Assembly: GCA_046086225.1 (NCBI GenBank)
Contig: JBJSXF010000082.1
Coordinates: 1 to 40,183, forward strand
Length of the DNA stretch: 40,183 bases
DNA from: JBJSXF01 sp046086225
GTDB taxonomy: Bacteria > Actinomycetota > Acidimicrobiia > IMCC26256 > PALSA-610
Direction: 5' to 3'
Shown here piece by piece: positions 34,604 to 40,183 of this stretch (its first letter is position 1; each line of letters opens with the position of its first letter). Below the pieces are notes generated by a model. That model ran no database searches and had not been told where the DNA came from. It saw nothing but the letters and a program-made list of their open reading frames with translations. The translations under genes and the position numbers were made by a program.

Positions 34604-35346
34604 CGCCGGAGACCGTGCTCGAGTGCTTCGTCGATGCGGCGGCAGCCGTGCGCACTGCGGTAGCGGCGGTTCCCGACGCCGCTCGTCGCGACCGCACCGC
34701 CCGACCCGGTCAGTACGCGCTCGATCTCGTCGCCGATGCCGCGGCGTGTGCTGTGCTCGGCCGGTTGCCCGTCCGGGTCCTGAGCGAGGAGTCGGGGATC
34801 CACGAGCGGGCGGCGGCGACCGTCACCGTCGTGCTCGATCCGGTCGACGGCTCCACGAACTGCGCCCGCGGTCTCGCCTACTGGGCGACCTCGATCTGTG
34901 CGGTCGACGCCGACGGACCCTGGTGCGCGCTCGTGGTGAACCAGGCGACCGGTGCTGCGGTCACTGCGGTGCGCGGAGGTGGGGCCCGGCGGGACGAGCG
35001 ACCGTTGCGGGCGTCGGCGGTCACCGCGATGGGTGACGCGGTCGTCGGGCTCGGCGGTCTCCCGCCGCGCCATCTCGGCTGGAAGCAATCCCGGGTGCTC
35101 GGCTGCTGTGCGCTCGAACTGTGCGAGGTCGCAGCCGGCGGGCTCGACGGCTACTTGAGCCCGGGGGCATTCCACGCACCCTGGGATTACCTCGGTGGCC
35201 TGCTCGCCTGCACCGAGGCGGGCGCGATCGTCCGCGACTCCGGGGGTGAGGTACTCGTCACCGACGATCCCGGTGCGCGGCGTCGGCTCGTGGCGGCGGG
35301 GACGCCCGAGCTGCTGGCTGCGCTGTCCGGGGCGGAGCCGTCGTGA
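34600..35346 (+). CDS. Inositol monophosphatase family protein 1
   Basis: A 248-aa Mg2+-dependent phosphatase of the IMPase fold. Metal ligands can be read as Glu63-Glu64 (LSEESG), DPVDGST (80-86) and Trp195-Asp196 (WDYLGG). The N-terminus is divergent and the C-terminal WD motif has YLGG in place of the usual VAAG. It is coupled to fdhF by a GTGA overlap and to its paralogue downstream. Substrate could be inositol phosphate, histidinol phosphate or 3'-phosphoadenosine phosphate; sequence does not decide. Confidence 0.85.
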   Translation: MTPETVLECFVDAAAAVRTAVAAVPDAARRDRTARPGQYALDLVADAAACAVLGRLPVRVLSEESGIHERAAATVTVVLDPVDGSTNCARGLAYWATSICAVDADGPWCALVVNQATGAAVTAVRGGGARRDERPLRASAVTAMGDAVVGLGGLPPRHLGWKQSRVLGCCALELCEVAAGGLDGYLSPGAFHAPWDYLGGLLACTEAGAIVRDSGGEVLVTDDPGARRRLVAAGTPELLAALSGAEPS

Positions 35347-36125
35347 GCGGCGTCGATCTCGATACTGCGCTCGCGGCGGCCGAGCGGGCGGCGCGTGCCG
35401 GAGGCGAGGTGGTGCGCGCCCACTTCGGTCGGGCTCGCGACATCCGGGCCAAGGCGCCGGGCGACTGGGTGAGTGAGGCCGATCTGGCCAGCGAGGCGGC
35501 CGTGCGCGCCGTGCTCGAAGCGGCACTCCCGCTGCCGGTGCTGGGGGAGGAGGCGGGCGGTGCCATTCCCGACACGGGGTGGCTCGTCGACCCGCTCGAC
35601 GGCACGGCGAACTTCCTGCACCGCTTCGATGCGGTCGGGGTCTCGGTCGGCCTCGTCGTCGACGGCGTGCCGACGGTGGGTGTCGTGTACGCCCCGCTCC
35701 TCGACCGTTGCTACTCGGCGGCGACCGGTCGGGGGGCCCGACGGGACGGCGCGCCGATCTCGGTGAGCGGTCGGAGGCTCGAGGCCGCGATCGTCTCCAC
35801 GGGGCTTCCCTTCCGGCGCAAGGCGAACTTCGAGCGCTACCGGCGCGCCCTCACGGAGGTGTTCACCACGTTCGAGGACGTGCGCCGCATCGGGGCGGCG
35901 AGTCTCGATCTCTGCTGGACGGCCGAGGGGGTATTCGACGGCTACTTCGAGCTGCACCTCGGCCCCTGGGACGTGGCCGCCGGTGCGGTCATCGTCCGGG
36001 AGGCGGGGGGTGTGGTCACCGACTGGCACGGGGATCCCGACGACTTCCTCGCCTCGGGCGACATCCTGGCCGGTCCGCCCGGCAACCACGAGCAGCTCCT
36101 CGCCATCGCCCGGGCCACCGCCTGA
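35343..36125 (+). CDS. Inositol monophosphatase family protein 2
   Basis: A 260-aa paralogue of the preceding gene, closer to canonical IMPases. It has GEEAGG (68-73), WLVDPLDGTANFLH (80-93; Asp83 and Asp86), RRIGAASLDLCWTAEGVFDG and PWDVAAGAVIVREAGG (Asp210). The GTG overlaps the upstream stop by 4 nt, ending the fdhD-fdhF-IMP-IMP chain. Two adjacent copies suggest distinct substrates after duplication. No signal peptide is present. Confidence 0.9.
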   Translation: MSGVDLDTALAAAERAARAGGEVVRAHFGRARDIRAKAPGDWVSEADLASEAAVRAVLEAALPLPVLGEEAGGAIPDTGWLVDPLDGTANFLHRFDAVGVSVGLVVDGVPTVGVVYAPLLDRCYSAATGRGARRDGAPISVSGRRLEAAIVSTGLPFRRKANFERYRRALTEVFTTFEDVRRIGAASLDLCWTAEGVFDGYFELHLGPWDVAAGAVIVREAGGVVTDWHGDPDDFLASGDILAGPPGNHEQLLAIARATA

Positions 36126-36206
36126 TCCCGGCGCCCGGAACCCGATCGGGTCGGGGGCCCGGGGGGTCGCCTCGGGGTGCCGATCGGGCTACGGAACGAG
36201 CCCGCC

Positions 36207-36246
36207 GGAAAATCGTTTGACCGGCCCCGCCGGGACGTGGTGTCCT
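36207..36246 (+). promoter_or_regulatory. Likely whiB7 promoter with AT-rich upstream block
   Basis: GGAAAATCG (36207-36215) directly abuts TTTGACC, giving a -35 TTGACC (36217-36222). TGTCCT 18 bp downstream is a possible but weak -10; TATTGC lies slightly further on. An AT-rich block just before the -35 is the signature of WhiB7-activated promoters in mycobacteria, so autoregulation is likely. It stands out in a very GC-rich gap. Confidence 0.55.
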
Positions 36247-36320
36247 ATTGCCCGTCCCGGTTGGTCCGTCCGCCCGGACGACGCCAGCCGACCCCGAGCC
36301 TCGACCCGGAACGCACGACC

Positions 36321-36494
36321 ATGACCGCACTCGCCTCGCACCTCCACCCGGCCACCGGCCGGGTCGCGACGCGCGGCATCGCGGTTGCGTGCCCGTCCGC
36401 CGCCTGGGCGAAGCACGCCTACGCCTGCCGTCCGTTTGCCGGGATGAAGACCGGCAACGGCCGGTCCCGGCGGACCGAGGATCCCATCCGGTAG
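36321..36494 (+). CDS. Leader ORF (57 aa) upstream of whiB7
   Basis: ATG 36321 to TAG 36492-36494 encodes a 57-aa peptide without recognisable homology: MTALASHLHPATGRVATRG at its start and a basic tail GRSRRTEDPIR. Three Cys are present. It lies between the putative whiB7 promoter and a strong hairpin, the position of the regulatory uORF of mycobacterial and streptomycete whiB7. Its last codons contain an element complementary to the terminator arm (36466-36473). It may act by being translated rather than through its product. The ribosome site is weak (GGAACG). Confidence 0.55.
   Translation: MTALASHLHPATGRVATRGIAVACPSAAWAKHAYACRPFAGMKTGNGRSRRTEDPIR
36466..36473 (+). promoter_or_regulatory. 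Candidate antiterminator element in whiB7 leader
   Basis: CCCGGCGG here is a perfect complement of CCGCCGGG at 36525-36532, the 5' arm of the downstream terminator hairpin. Pairing of the two would prevent the terminator from forming. A ribosome translating the leader ORF would cover this element. Confidence 0.45.
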
Positions 36495-36505
36495 CCACCG
36501 CTACC
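36490..36505 (+). promoter_or_regulatory. Small hairpin over the leader ORF stop codon
   Basis: GGTAGC-CACC-GCTACC forms a perfect 6-bp hairpin that contains the TAG stop of the 57-codon leader ORF. It could pause ribosome or polymerase at the end of the uORF. Confidence 0.4.
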
Positions 36506-36522
36506 AACGGGAACTCTCCTCA

Positions 36523-36546
36523 GGCCGCCGGGGCAACCCGGCGGCC
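36523..36546 (+). terminator. Attenuator-type terminator upstream of whiB7
   Basis: GGCCGCCGGG-GCAA-CCCGGCGGCC is a perfect 10-bp stem with a GNRA-type tetraloop, followed by TCTCTGCGTTCC. It lies 28 nt after the leader ORF and 130 nt before the whiB7 start. It is the strongest hairpin seen in the window. Confidence 0.7.
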
Positions 36547-36600
36547 TCTCTGCGTTCCGGGCCCGGCTAACCCCGTCTCCCGTCCCCCGTCCCCTGACCT

Positions 36601-36652
36601 CGACCACCGAACTCGACCACCGAACCCGACCACCGACCCCGACCACCGACCC
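36601..36652 (+). repeat. 13-bp tandem repeat, four copies, in whiB7 leader
   Basis: Four copies of CGACCACCGA each followed by a 3-nt variable spacer (ACT, ACC, CCC, CCC). The tract is C/A-rich with isolated G and no self-complementarity, so it would be an unstructured RNA spacer between the attenuator and the ribosome site of whiB7. Confidence 0.85.
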
Positions 36653-36676
36653 GACCCGACCGAAACGGAGCCCACC

Positions 36677-36997
36677 GTGCTCACTGCCACCGCCCCCAGC
36701 ATCACGGCCGACGAGGACCTCGACTGGCAGGCCGACGCCCGCTGCCGGACCGACGGCGCCCCGCTCACCGCGCGGTTCTTCTCGGAGCAGCTCGACGACA
36801 TCGCAGCGGCCAAAGCCTTCTGTGCCGAGTGCCCGGTGCGCGGGCAGTGCTTGGACACCGCGTTGCGACGACGGGAGCCCTGGGGAGTCTGGGGCGGCGA
36901 ACTGCTCGTGAACGGACGCATCGTCGCCAACAAGCGGCCCCGCGGCCGCCCCCCGAAGGTTCGGAGCGACGACCGGGACTGCGCCCGGTCCGCCTGA
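36677..36997 (+). CDS. whiB7: WhiB7-like redox-sensitive transcriptional regulator
   Basis: A 106-aa WhiB protein. The [4Fe-4S] cluster cysteines are Cys23, Cys49, Cys52 and Cys58 (ADARC, FCAECPVRGQC). EPWGVWGGE (67-75) is the sigma-contacting turn of the family. The C-terminal KRPRGRPPK (86-94) is an AT-hook, which separates WhiB7 from other WhiB proteins. In mycobacteria WhiB7 binds SigA region 4 and activates intrinsic antibiotic-resistance genes. The GTG at 36677 has GGAG 6 nt upstream. The leader organisation supports the WhiB7 assignment. Its partner SigA (rpoD) lies at 26455. Confidence 0.88.
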   Translation: MLTATAPSITADEDLDWQADARCRTDGAPLTARFFSEQLDDIAAAKAFCAECPVRGQCLDTALRRREPWGVWGGELLVNGRIVANKRPRGRPPKVRSDDRDCARSA

Positions 36998-37155
36998 TCG
37001 GTGCCGGCGGGCCGGGGCAACGAGAGGCGCCGACCGATTCCCCCCTCGGTCGGCCGCGAGCCCCGGTCCGCGGGCGCGTCCATCGCCCCCGGGTCCGGCC
37101 CCACCGGGTCGGGCCCGGGGAGCGGCGACGGGCGACGCGCGAGACTGCCCAGCGC

Positions 37156-37228
37156 GGGCCCGTAGCTCAGCTGGAAGAGCAGCGGCCTTACAAGCCGTGT
37201 GTCGTCGGTTCGATCCCGGCCGGGCCCA
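37156..37228 (+). tRNA. tRNA-Val (anticodon TAC)
   Basis: A 73-nt cloverleaf. Acceptor GGGCCCG/CGGGCCC, D stem GCTC/GAGC, anticodon loop CTTACAA (anticodon TAC), T arm GTCGG-TTCGATC-CCGGC with one G-T pair, discriminator A. CCA is incomplete (ACC follows). No clear promoter hexamer is visible just upstream. Confidence 0.95.
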
Positions 37229-37260
37229 CCCGCACCTGCCCGACCGGGGCCGCGCCCGGC

Positions 37261-37842
37261 TCAGCGGCAGAAGTAGAAGGTGTGCGTCCAGTTGCCGTCG
37301 GCGAGGTGGTCGGAGAGCACCCAGCCGTTGGCCCCGGCGTACTCGCCCGATCCACCGACGAGCGGCCGCTCGAGCTGCGACGAGGCCGCAAGCACCGAGC
37401 CCGAGTTCGGGTAGACGCCGACCCCGTTCAGCGTCAACTGCGTGTTCACGTCGGGCCACGAGAAGATCCCGTTGTTGACGCGGGTCTGGAGGCCGGCCTG
37501 AGGGAAGTCGATCCCGGTCGTCGTCATGGTCCAGTCGACGTGCACGGCCCGACCGCGGTCGTCGGTAGCCGAGTAGGCGAAGATGCGCTCGTCGCCCGCC
37601 GAGTCGCCGGCCGCGCCGTTGTCGATCACCACCACCGGGGCGACGGGACCGTGGGACACGGTGACCGACCGCCGGGCCGGATTGCCGTGGCAGTACTTCC
37701 GGGCGAGTGGGGTGTGGGCGGCGACGAGGCCGGCGTCGGGCTCCCGGCCGGGAGCATCGCTGCGGACGGCGGCGAACCCGGAGAGGGCGGCGGCGACGGC
37801 CACGAGGGTGGCGGCGAGGGCGAGGGACCTGCGGTTGCGCAT
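37261..37842 (-). CDS. Secreted allene-oxide-cyclase-barrel-like protein
   Basis: A 193-aa exported protein. MRNRRSLALAATLVAVAAAL is a typical signal peptide, with cleavage expected around 26-30. The C-terminal half resembles the dirigent/allene oxide cyclase-like beta barrel: LTLNGVGVYPNSGSVLA, PLVGGSGEYAGANGWVLS and NWTHTFYF. Two cysteines, Cys51 and Cys192, lie near the two ends of the mature chain and could close it by a disulphide. Bacterial members have no established function. ATG 37842 is chosen for the signal peptide; TATCGT lies 6 nt upstream. It is convergent with tRNA-Val. Confidence 0.8.
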   Translation of the reverse strand: MRNRRSLALAATLVAVAAALSGFAAVRSDAPGREPDAGLVAAHTPLARKYCHGNPARRSVTVSHGPVAPVVVIDNGAAGDSAGDERIFAYSATDDRGRAVHVDWTMTTTGIDFPQAGLQTRVNNGIFSWPDVNTQLTLNGVGVYPNSGSVLAASSQLERPLVGGSGEYAGANGWVLSDHLADGNWTHTFYFCR

Positions 37843-37848
37843 CCCCCG

Positions 37849-37854
37849 ACGATA
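37849..37854 (-). promoter_or_regulatory. Leaderless -10 hexamer for the secreted barrel protein
   Basis: TATCGT on the minus strand ends 6 nt before the ATG. The intervening GGGGG could alternatively serve as a crude ribosome site. Confidence 0.5.
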
Positions 37855-37884
37855 GACGGCGGGCCGGAGCGCCGCGGGGGCGCG

Positions 37885-37890
37885 TAGGGT
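37885..37890 (+). promoter_or_regulatory. Leaderless -10 hexamer for crotonase gene
   Basis: TAGGGT ends 6 nt before the GTG at 37897, within the 54-bp divergent gap. No Shine-Dalgarno is present. Confidence 0.5.
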
Positions 37891-37896
37891 CGGCCC

Positions 37897-38703
37897 GTGA
37901 GCGACCCGTACGCATCCTTCCCCGATCTGCGCTTCGATCGTCCGGCTCCGGGCGTGCTGCGCATCACCCTCGACGGCCCGGGCCTGAACGCGGTCGACCA
38001 TGCCGTCCACCGGCAGCTCGCCGACGTGTGGCTCGCAGTGGATCGCGACCCGGACGCGAACGTCGCGCTACTGCAGGGCGCGGGGCGGGCCTTCTCGGCC
38101 GGGGGCAGCTTCGACCTCATCGCCTCGATGGTCGACGACTACGCGGTGCGCACCCGGGTCCTGCGCGAGGCCCGTGACCTCGTGCGCAACGTCATCGAGT
38201 GCTCGAAGCCGATCGTCTCCGCGATGCACGGACCGGCAGTGGGCGCCGGGCTGGCGGCCGGACTGCTCGCCGACGTGTCGGTCGTGGGGCGCACCGCCCG
38301 CATCATCGACGGTCACACCCGGCTCGGCGTCGCGGCCGGCGACCATGCCGCGGTCTGCTGGCCGTTGCTGTGCGGCATGGCCAAGGCCAAGTACCTGCTG
38401 CTCACCTGTGATCCGCTCACCGGCGAGGAGGCCGAGCGGATCGGACTCGTGTCGCTCTGCGTCGATGATGCGGACGTGCATGACACCGCGCTCGGCATCG
38501 CCGAACGGCTCGCGACCGGCGCCCAGAGCGCGATCCGTTGGACGAAGCACACGCTGAACCACTGGTACCGGGCGAACTGGGCGGCCTTCGACGCCTCGCT
38601 CGCGTACGAGTTCTACGGGTTCGGCGGACCCGACGCGGCCGAGGGGCTGGCTTCGCATCGCGAGAAGCGCGAGCCGCGCTTCACCGGTCCGACCTCGGAG
38701 TAG
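37897..38703 (+). CDS. Crotonase-superfamily protein (enoyl-CoA hydratase-like) without the two catalytic Glu
   Basis: A 268-aa crotonase fold protein. The CoA-binding and oxyanion-hole segments are present (QGAGRAFSAGGSFDLI and HGPAVGAGLAAGLLADVSVV). In a true hydratase the second segment reads GGGCE and a later one PEI. Here those Glu positions are Ala120 and His140, with Asp149 nearby in GVAAGDHAAVCWPLL. The reaction is thus probably not standard hydration of crotonyl-CoA. The last part (HREKREPRFTGP) is common in actinobacterial members. The GTG start follows TAGGGT at 6 nt. Its neighbour on the other strand is an acyl-CoA dehydrogenase. Confidence 0.88.
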   Translation: MSDPYASFPDLRFDRPAPGVLRITLDGPGLNAVDHAVHRQLADVWLAVDRDPDANVALLQGAGRAFSAGGSFDLIASMVDDYAVRTRVLREARDLVRNVIECSKPIVSAMHGPAVGAGLAAGLLADVSVVGRTARIIDGHTRLGVAAGDHAAVCWPLLCGMAKAKYLLLTCDPLTGEEAERIGLVSLCVDDADVHDTALGIAERLATGAQSAIRWTKHTLNHWYRANWAAFDASLAYEFYGFGGPDAAEGLASHREKREPRFTGPTSE

Positions 38704-38714
38704 CCCGGCCGGGC

Positions 38715-39875
38715 TCAGTACGAGCGGGGCAGTCCGAGCGACTGCTGGGCCACGAAGTTGAGGATCATCTCCCGGCTCACGGGCGCGATGCGCAGGAGCC
38801 GGGCCATGCCCCAGAGGTCGGCGAGGCCGTACTCGCTCGCCAGGCCGTTGCCCCCGTGGGCCTGGATCGCCGCATCGAGCGCGTGGAGGCCCGCTTCGGC
38901 CGAGGCGTACTTCGCCATGTTGGCGGCTTCGCCCGCGGCTCGGGAATCGGCGTCGGTGTCGTGCATCCAGGCCGCCTTGGCCGTCATGAGCCGGGCGAGC
39001 TCGACCTCGATCTTGGCGGCCGCGAGCGGGTGGGCGACGCCCTGGTGCGTGCCGATCGGGGCGCCCCACACGGCTCGGGTCGACGCGTACTCGGCCGCCC
39101 GGTCGAGTGCGTAGCGGCCGATGCCGGTGCAGATCGACGCGCTCATGATCCGCTCGGGGTTGAGGCCCCGGAACACCTGCCGCAGGCCGTCGTCGGCCGT
39201 GCCGAGCAGGCGGTCCTCACCCACCTCGACGTCGTCGAAGAACAGCTGGAACTGCTTCTCGGGGGCCGCGATCTCCACCGGAATGAGCGTGCGCTCGAGG
39301 CCGGGCGCGTCGGTGTCGACGACGAAGAGCGAGAGGCGGGCCCGGCCCGTGCGCTCGTCGGTGCCGGTGCGGGTGACGACGACCATGCACCCGGCCTCGT
39401 CGACGCCCGAGATGTAGGTCTTGGCCCCGCGGATCCGCCAGGTGTCGCCGTGGCGGGTCGCCGTGGTCGCCAGGTTGTGGCTGTTGGAGCCGGCGTCGGG
39501 TTCGGTGATGGCGAAGGCCATGCGGTCGCCGGCGGCGAGGCCGGGCAGCCACCGGGCCTGCTGCTCGCCGGTGCCGAAGCGGGCGATGAGCTCGGCGCAG
39601 ATCGCCGGCGACACGAGGATGAGGAGCAGCGGGCAGCCCTGGGCCGCGAGCTCCTCGCAGACGATCGCGAGTTCGGCCATGCCGGCCCCGCCGCCCCCGT
39701 GCTCGACGGGGAGGTGGACGCCGAGGAACCCGTGGTCGGCGACCGCCTGCCACAGCTCGTCGGTCTTGGCCCCCGCTCGGGTCCGCTCGGCGTAGTAGTC
39801 GTGCCCGAACTCGGCCGCGACATCGCGGACGGCCTTGCGGAGGAGGGTGTGCTCGGCGGGCTCGGCGAAGTCCAC
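38715..39875 (-). CDS. Acyl-CoA dehydrogenase family protein
   Basis: A 386-aa acyl-CoA dehydrogenase. Hallmarks are AFAITEPDAGSNSHNLATTA (121-140), RGAKTYISGVDEAG and QAHGGNGLASEYGLADLWGM. The MCAD-type base position reads APVS (RIAPVSREMIL), so that Glu is absent. Glu241 in GLNPERIMSAS sits at the isovaleryl/long-chain-type position. The GTG start (39873-39875) follows TACGTT at 6 nt. It lies 33 nt downstream of the SDR gene and converges on the crotonase gene; a lipid or branched-acid catabolic role is likely. The substrate is unknown. Confidence 0.92.
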   Translation of the reverse strand: MDFAEPAEHTLLRKAVRDVAAEFGHDYYAERTRAGAKTDELWQAVADHGFLGVHLPVEHGGGGAGMAELAIVCEELAAQGCPLLLILVSPAICAELIARFGTGEQQARWLPGLAAGDRMAFAITEPDAGSNSHNLATTATRHGDTWRIRGAKTYISGVDEAGCMVVVTRTGTDERTGRARLSLFVVDTDAPGLERTLIPVEIAAPEKQFQLFFDDVEVGEDRLLGTADDGLRQVFRGLNPERIMSASICTGIGRYALDRAAEYASTRAVWGAPIGTHQGVAHPLAAAKIEVELARLMTAKAAWMHDTDADSRAAGEAANMAKYASAEAGLHALDAAIQAHGGNGLASEYGLADLWGMARLLRIAPVSREMILNFVAQQSLGLPRSY

Positions 39876-39881
39876 GGTGGA

Positions 39882-39887
39882 AACGTA
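39882..39887 (-). promoter_or_regulatory. Leaderless -10 hexamer for the second acyl-CoA dehydrogenase
   Basis: TACGTT on the minus strand ends 6 nt before the GTG in the 33-nt gap after the SDR gene, with no Shine-Dalgarno. Confidence 0.55.
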
Positions 39888-39908
39888 CCGGCTCGTCGGC
39901 GCCGCCGT

Positions 39909-40183
39909 TCAGCCGTCGATCGCGAACGGGCCGCGGCCCATCTGCTCGCGCACCGGCACCACCGGCGGGTTGGTGAGCGAGCGGCGCTGCCAGTTGGCGC
40001 CGTCGACCACGAGGGTGTGGCCGGACACGAACCGGGCGTAGGGCGAGGCGAGGAAGGTCGCCGCCCAGCCGAGCTCCTGGCGGCGGCCGGTGCGGAGAGC
40101 GGGCTGGCACGCCTCCTTGTCGGAGGTGCGGTCGAGGTTGCCGCGGATGTCGGCGGTCATGTCCTCGTGGGGGAACAGGCCGG
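39909..40183 (-). CDS. Short-chain dehydrogenase/reductase, C-terminal fragment
   Basis: The reading frame enters from beyond the window's right edge and ends at TGA 39909-39911, giving about 90 residues. The pattern ELGWAATFLASPYARFVSGH, then TLVVDGANWQRR, is the usual C-terminal end of classical SDR oxidoreductases of the FabG-like type. The Rossmann motif and the catalytic Tyr-Lys lie outside. A tail of about 25 residues (LTNPPVVPVREQMGRGPFAI) follows the normal end. It is in the same direction as the acyl-CoA dehydrogenase. Confidence 0.85.
   Translation of the reverse strand, partial: GLFPHEDMTADIRGNLDRTSDKEACQPALRTGRRQELGWAATFLASPYARFVSGHTLVVDGANWQRRSLTNPPVVPVREQMGRGPFAIDG

Noticed and set aside
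36601..36652. CRISPR-like short repeats
   Set aside because: The repeat unit is 13 bp with 3-nt variable positions, no true spacers, and no cas genes in the window.

Overview
This is a high-GC actinobacterial chromosome segment, most likely from class Acidimicrobiia or a close relative. Four things point there: WhiB and BldD family regulators, an Rv1264-like adenylate cyclase, actinobacterial-style caa3 oxidase genes, and a core gene order (lepA, hemW, hrcA, dnaJ, rsmE, phoH, ybeY, corC, era, uppS, recO, glyS, dgt, dnaG, rpoD) typical of Gram-positive bacteria. The assignment is inference from gene content. Almost every gene ends in TGA, starts are often GTG, and many neighbours overlap by 4 nt.

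Layout. 1-6459: 3' end of lepA; a leftward acyl-CoA dehydrogenase plus a coupled small gene; then the rightward run hemW-hrcA-dnaJ-rsmE. 6718-10997: a BldD-like regulator, then phoH-ybeY-corC-era. 11184-16936: a six-gene caa3 oxidase cassette (coxB with fused cytochrome c, ctaD, ctaE, subunit IV, caa3_CtaG, and a membrane-anchored blue copper protein) set inside the era/uppS/recO block. 16950-27870: uppS, recO, glyS, a degenerate J-domain/RDD membrane protein, ppdK (broken by an in-frame TAA), dgt, dnaG and rpoD. 27924-28145: tRNA-Asn and tRNA-Met. 28262-36125: osmC, a class III adenylate cyclase, a DUF971 gene, then a tightly overlapping series: pterin carbinolamine dehydratase, a small membrane protein, mobA (also broken by TAA), fdhD, an FdhF-like molybdoenzyme, and two tandem inositol-monophosphatase-like genes. 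36207-36997: a whiB7-like gene with a long leader holding a 57-codon ORF and an attenuator-like hairpin. 37156-40183: tRNA-Val, a secreted barrel-like protein, a crotonase, an acyl-CoA dehydrogenase and the 3' end of an SDR gene.

The clearest themes are these. (1) Thirteen genes carry a TANNNT hexamer ending 6-10 nt before the start codon with no Shine-Dalgarno sequence, which suggests widespread leaderless transcripts. (2) The whiB7 leader can fold two mutually exclusive ways, as expected for translation-coupled attenuation. (3) The BldD homologue keeps the four spaced Arg/Asp residues that bind c-di-GMP in Streptomyces BldD. (4) Two conserved genes each have one in-frame TAA. (5) A copper protein of unassigned role closes the oxidase cassette. 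I see no CRISPR array, insertion sequence or phage gene.
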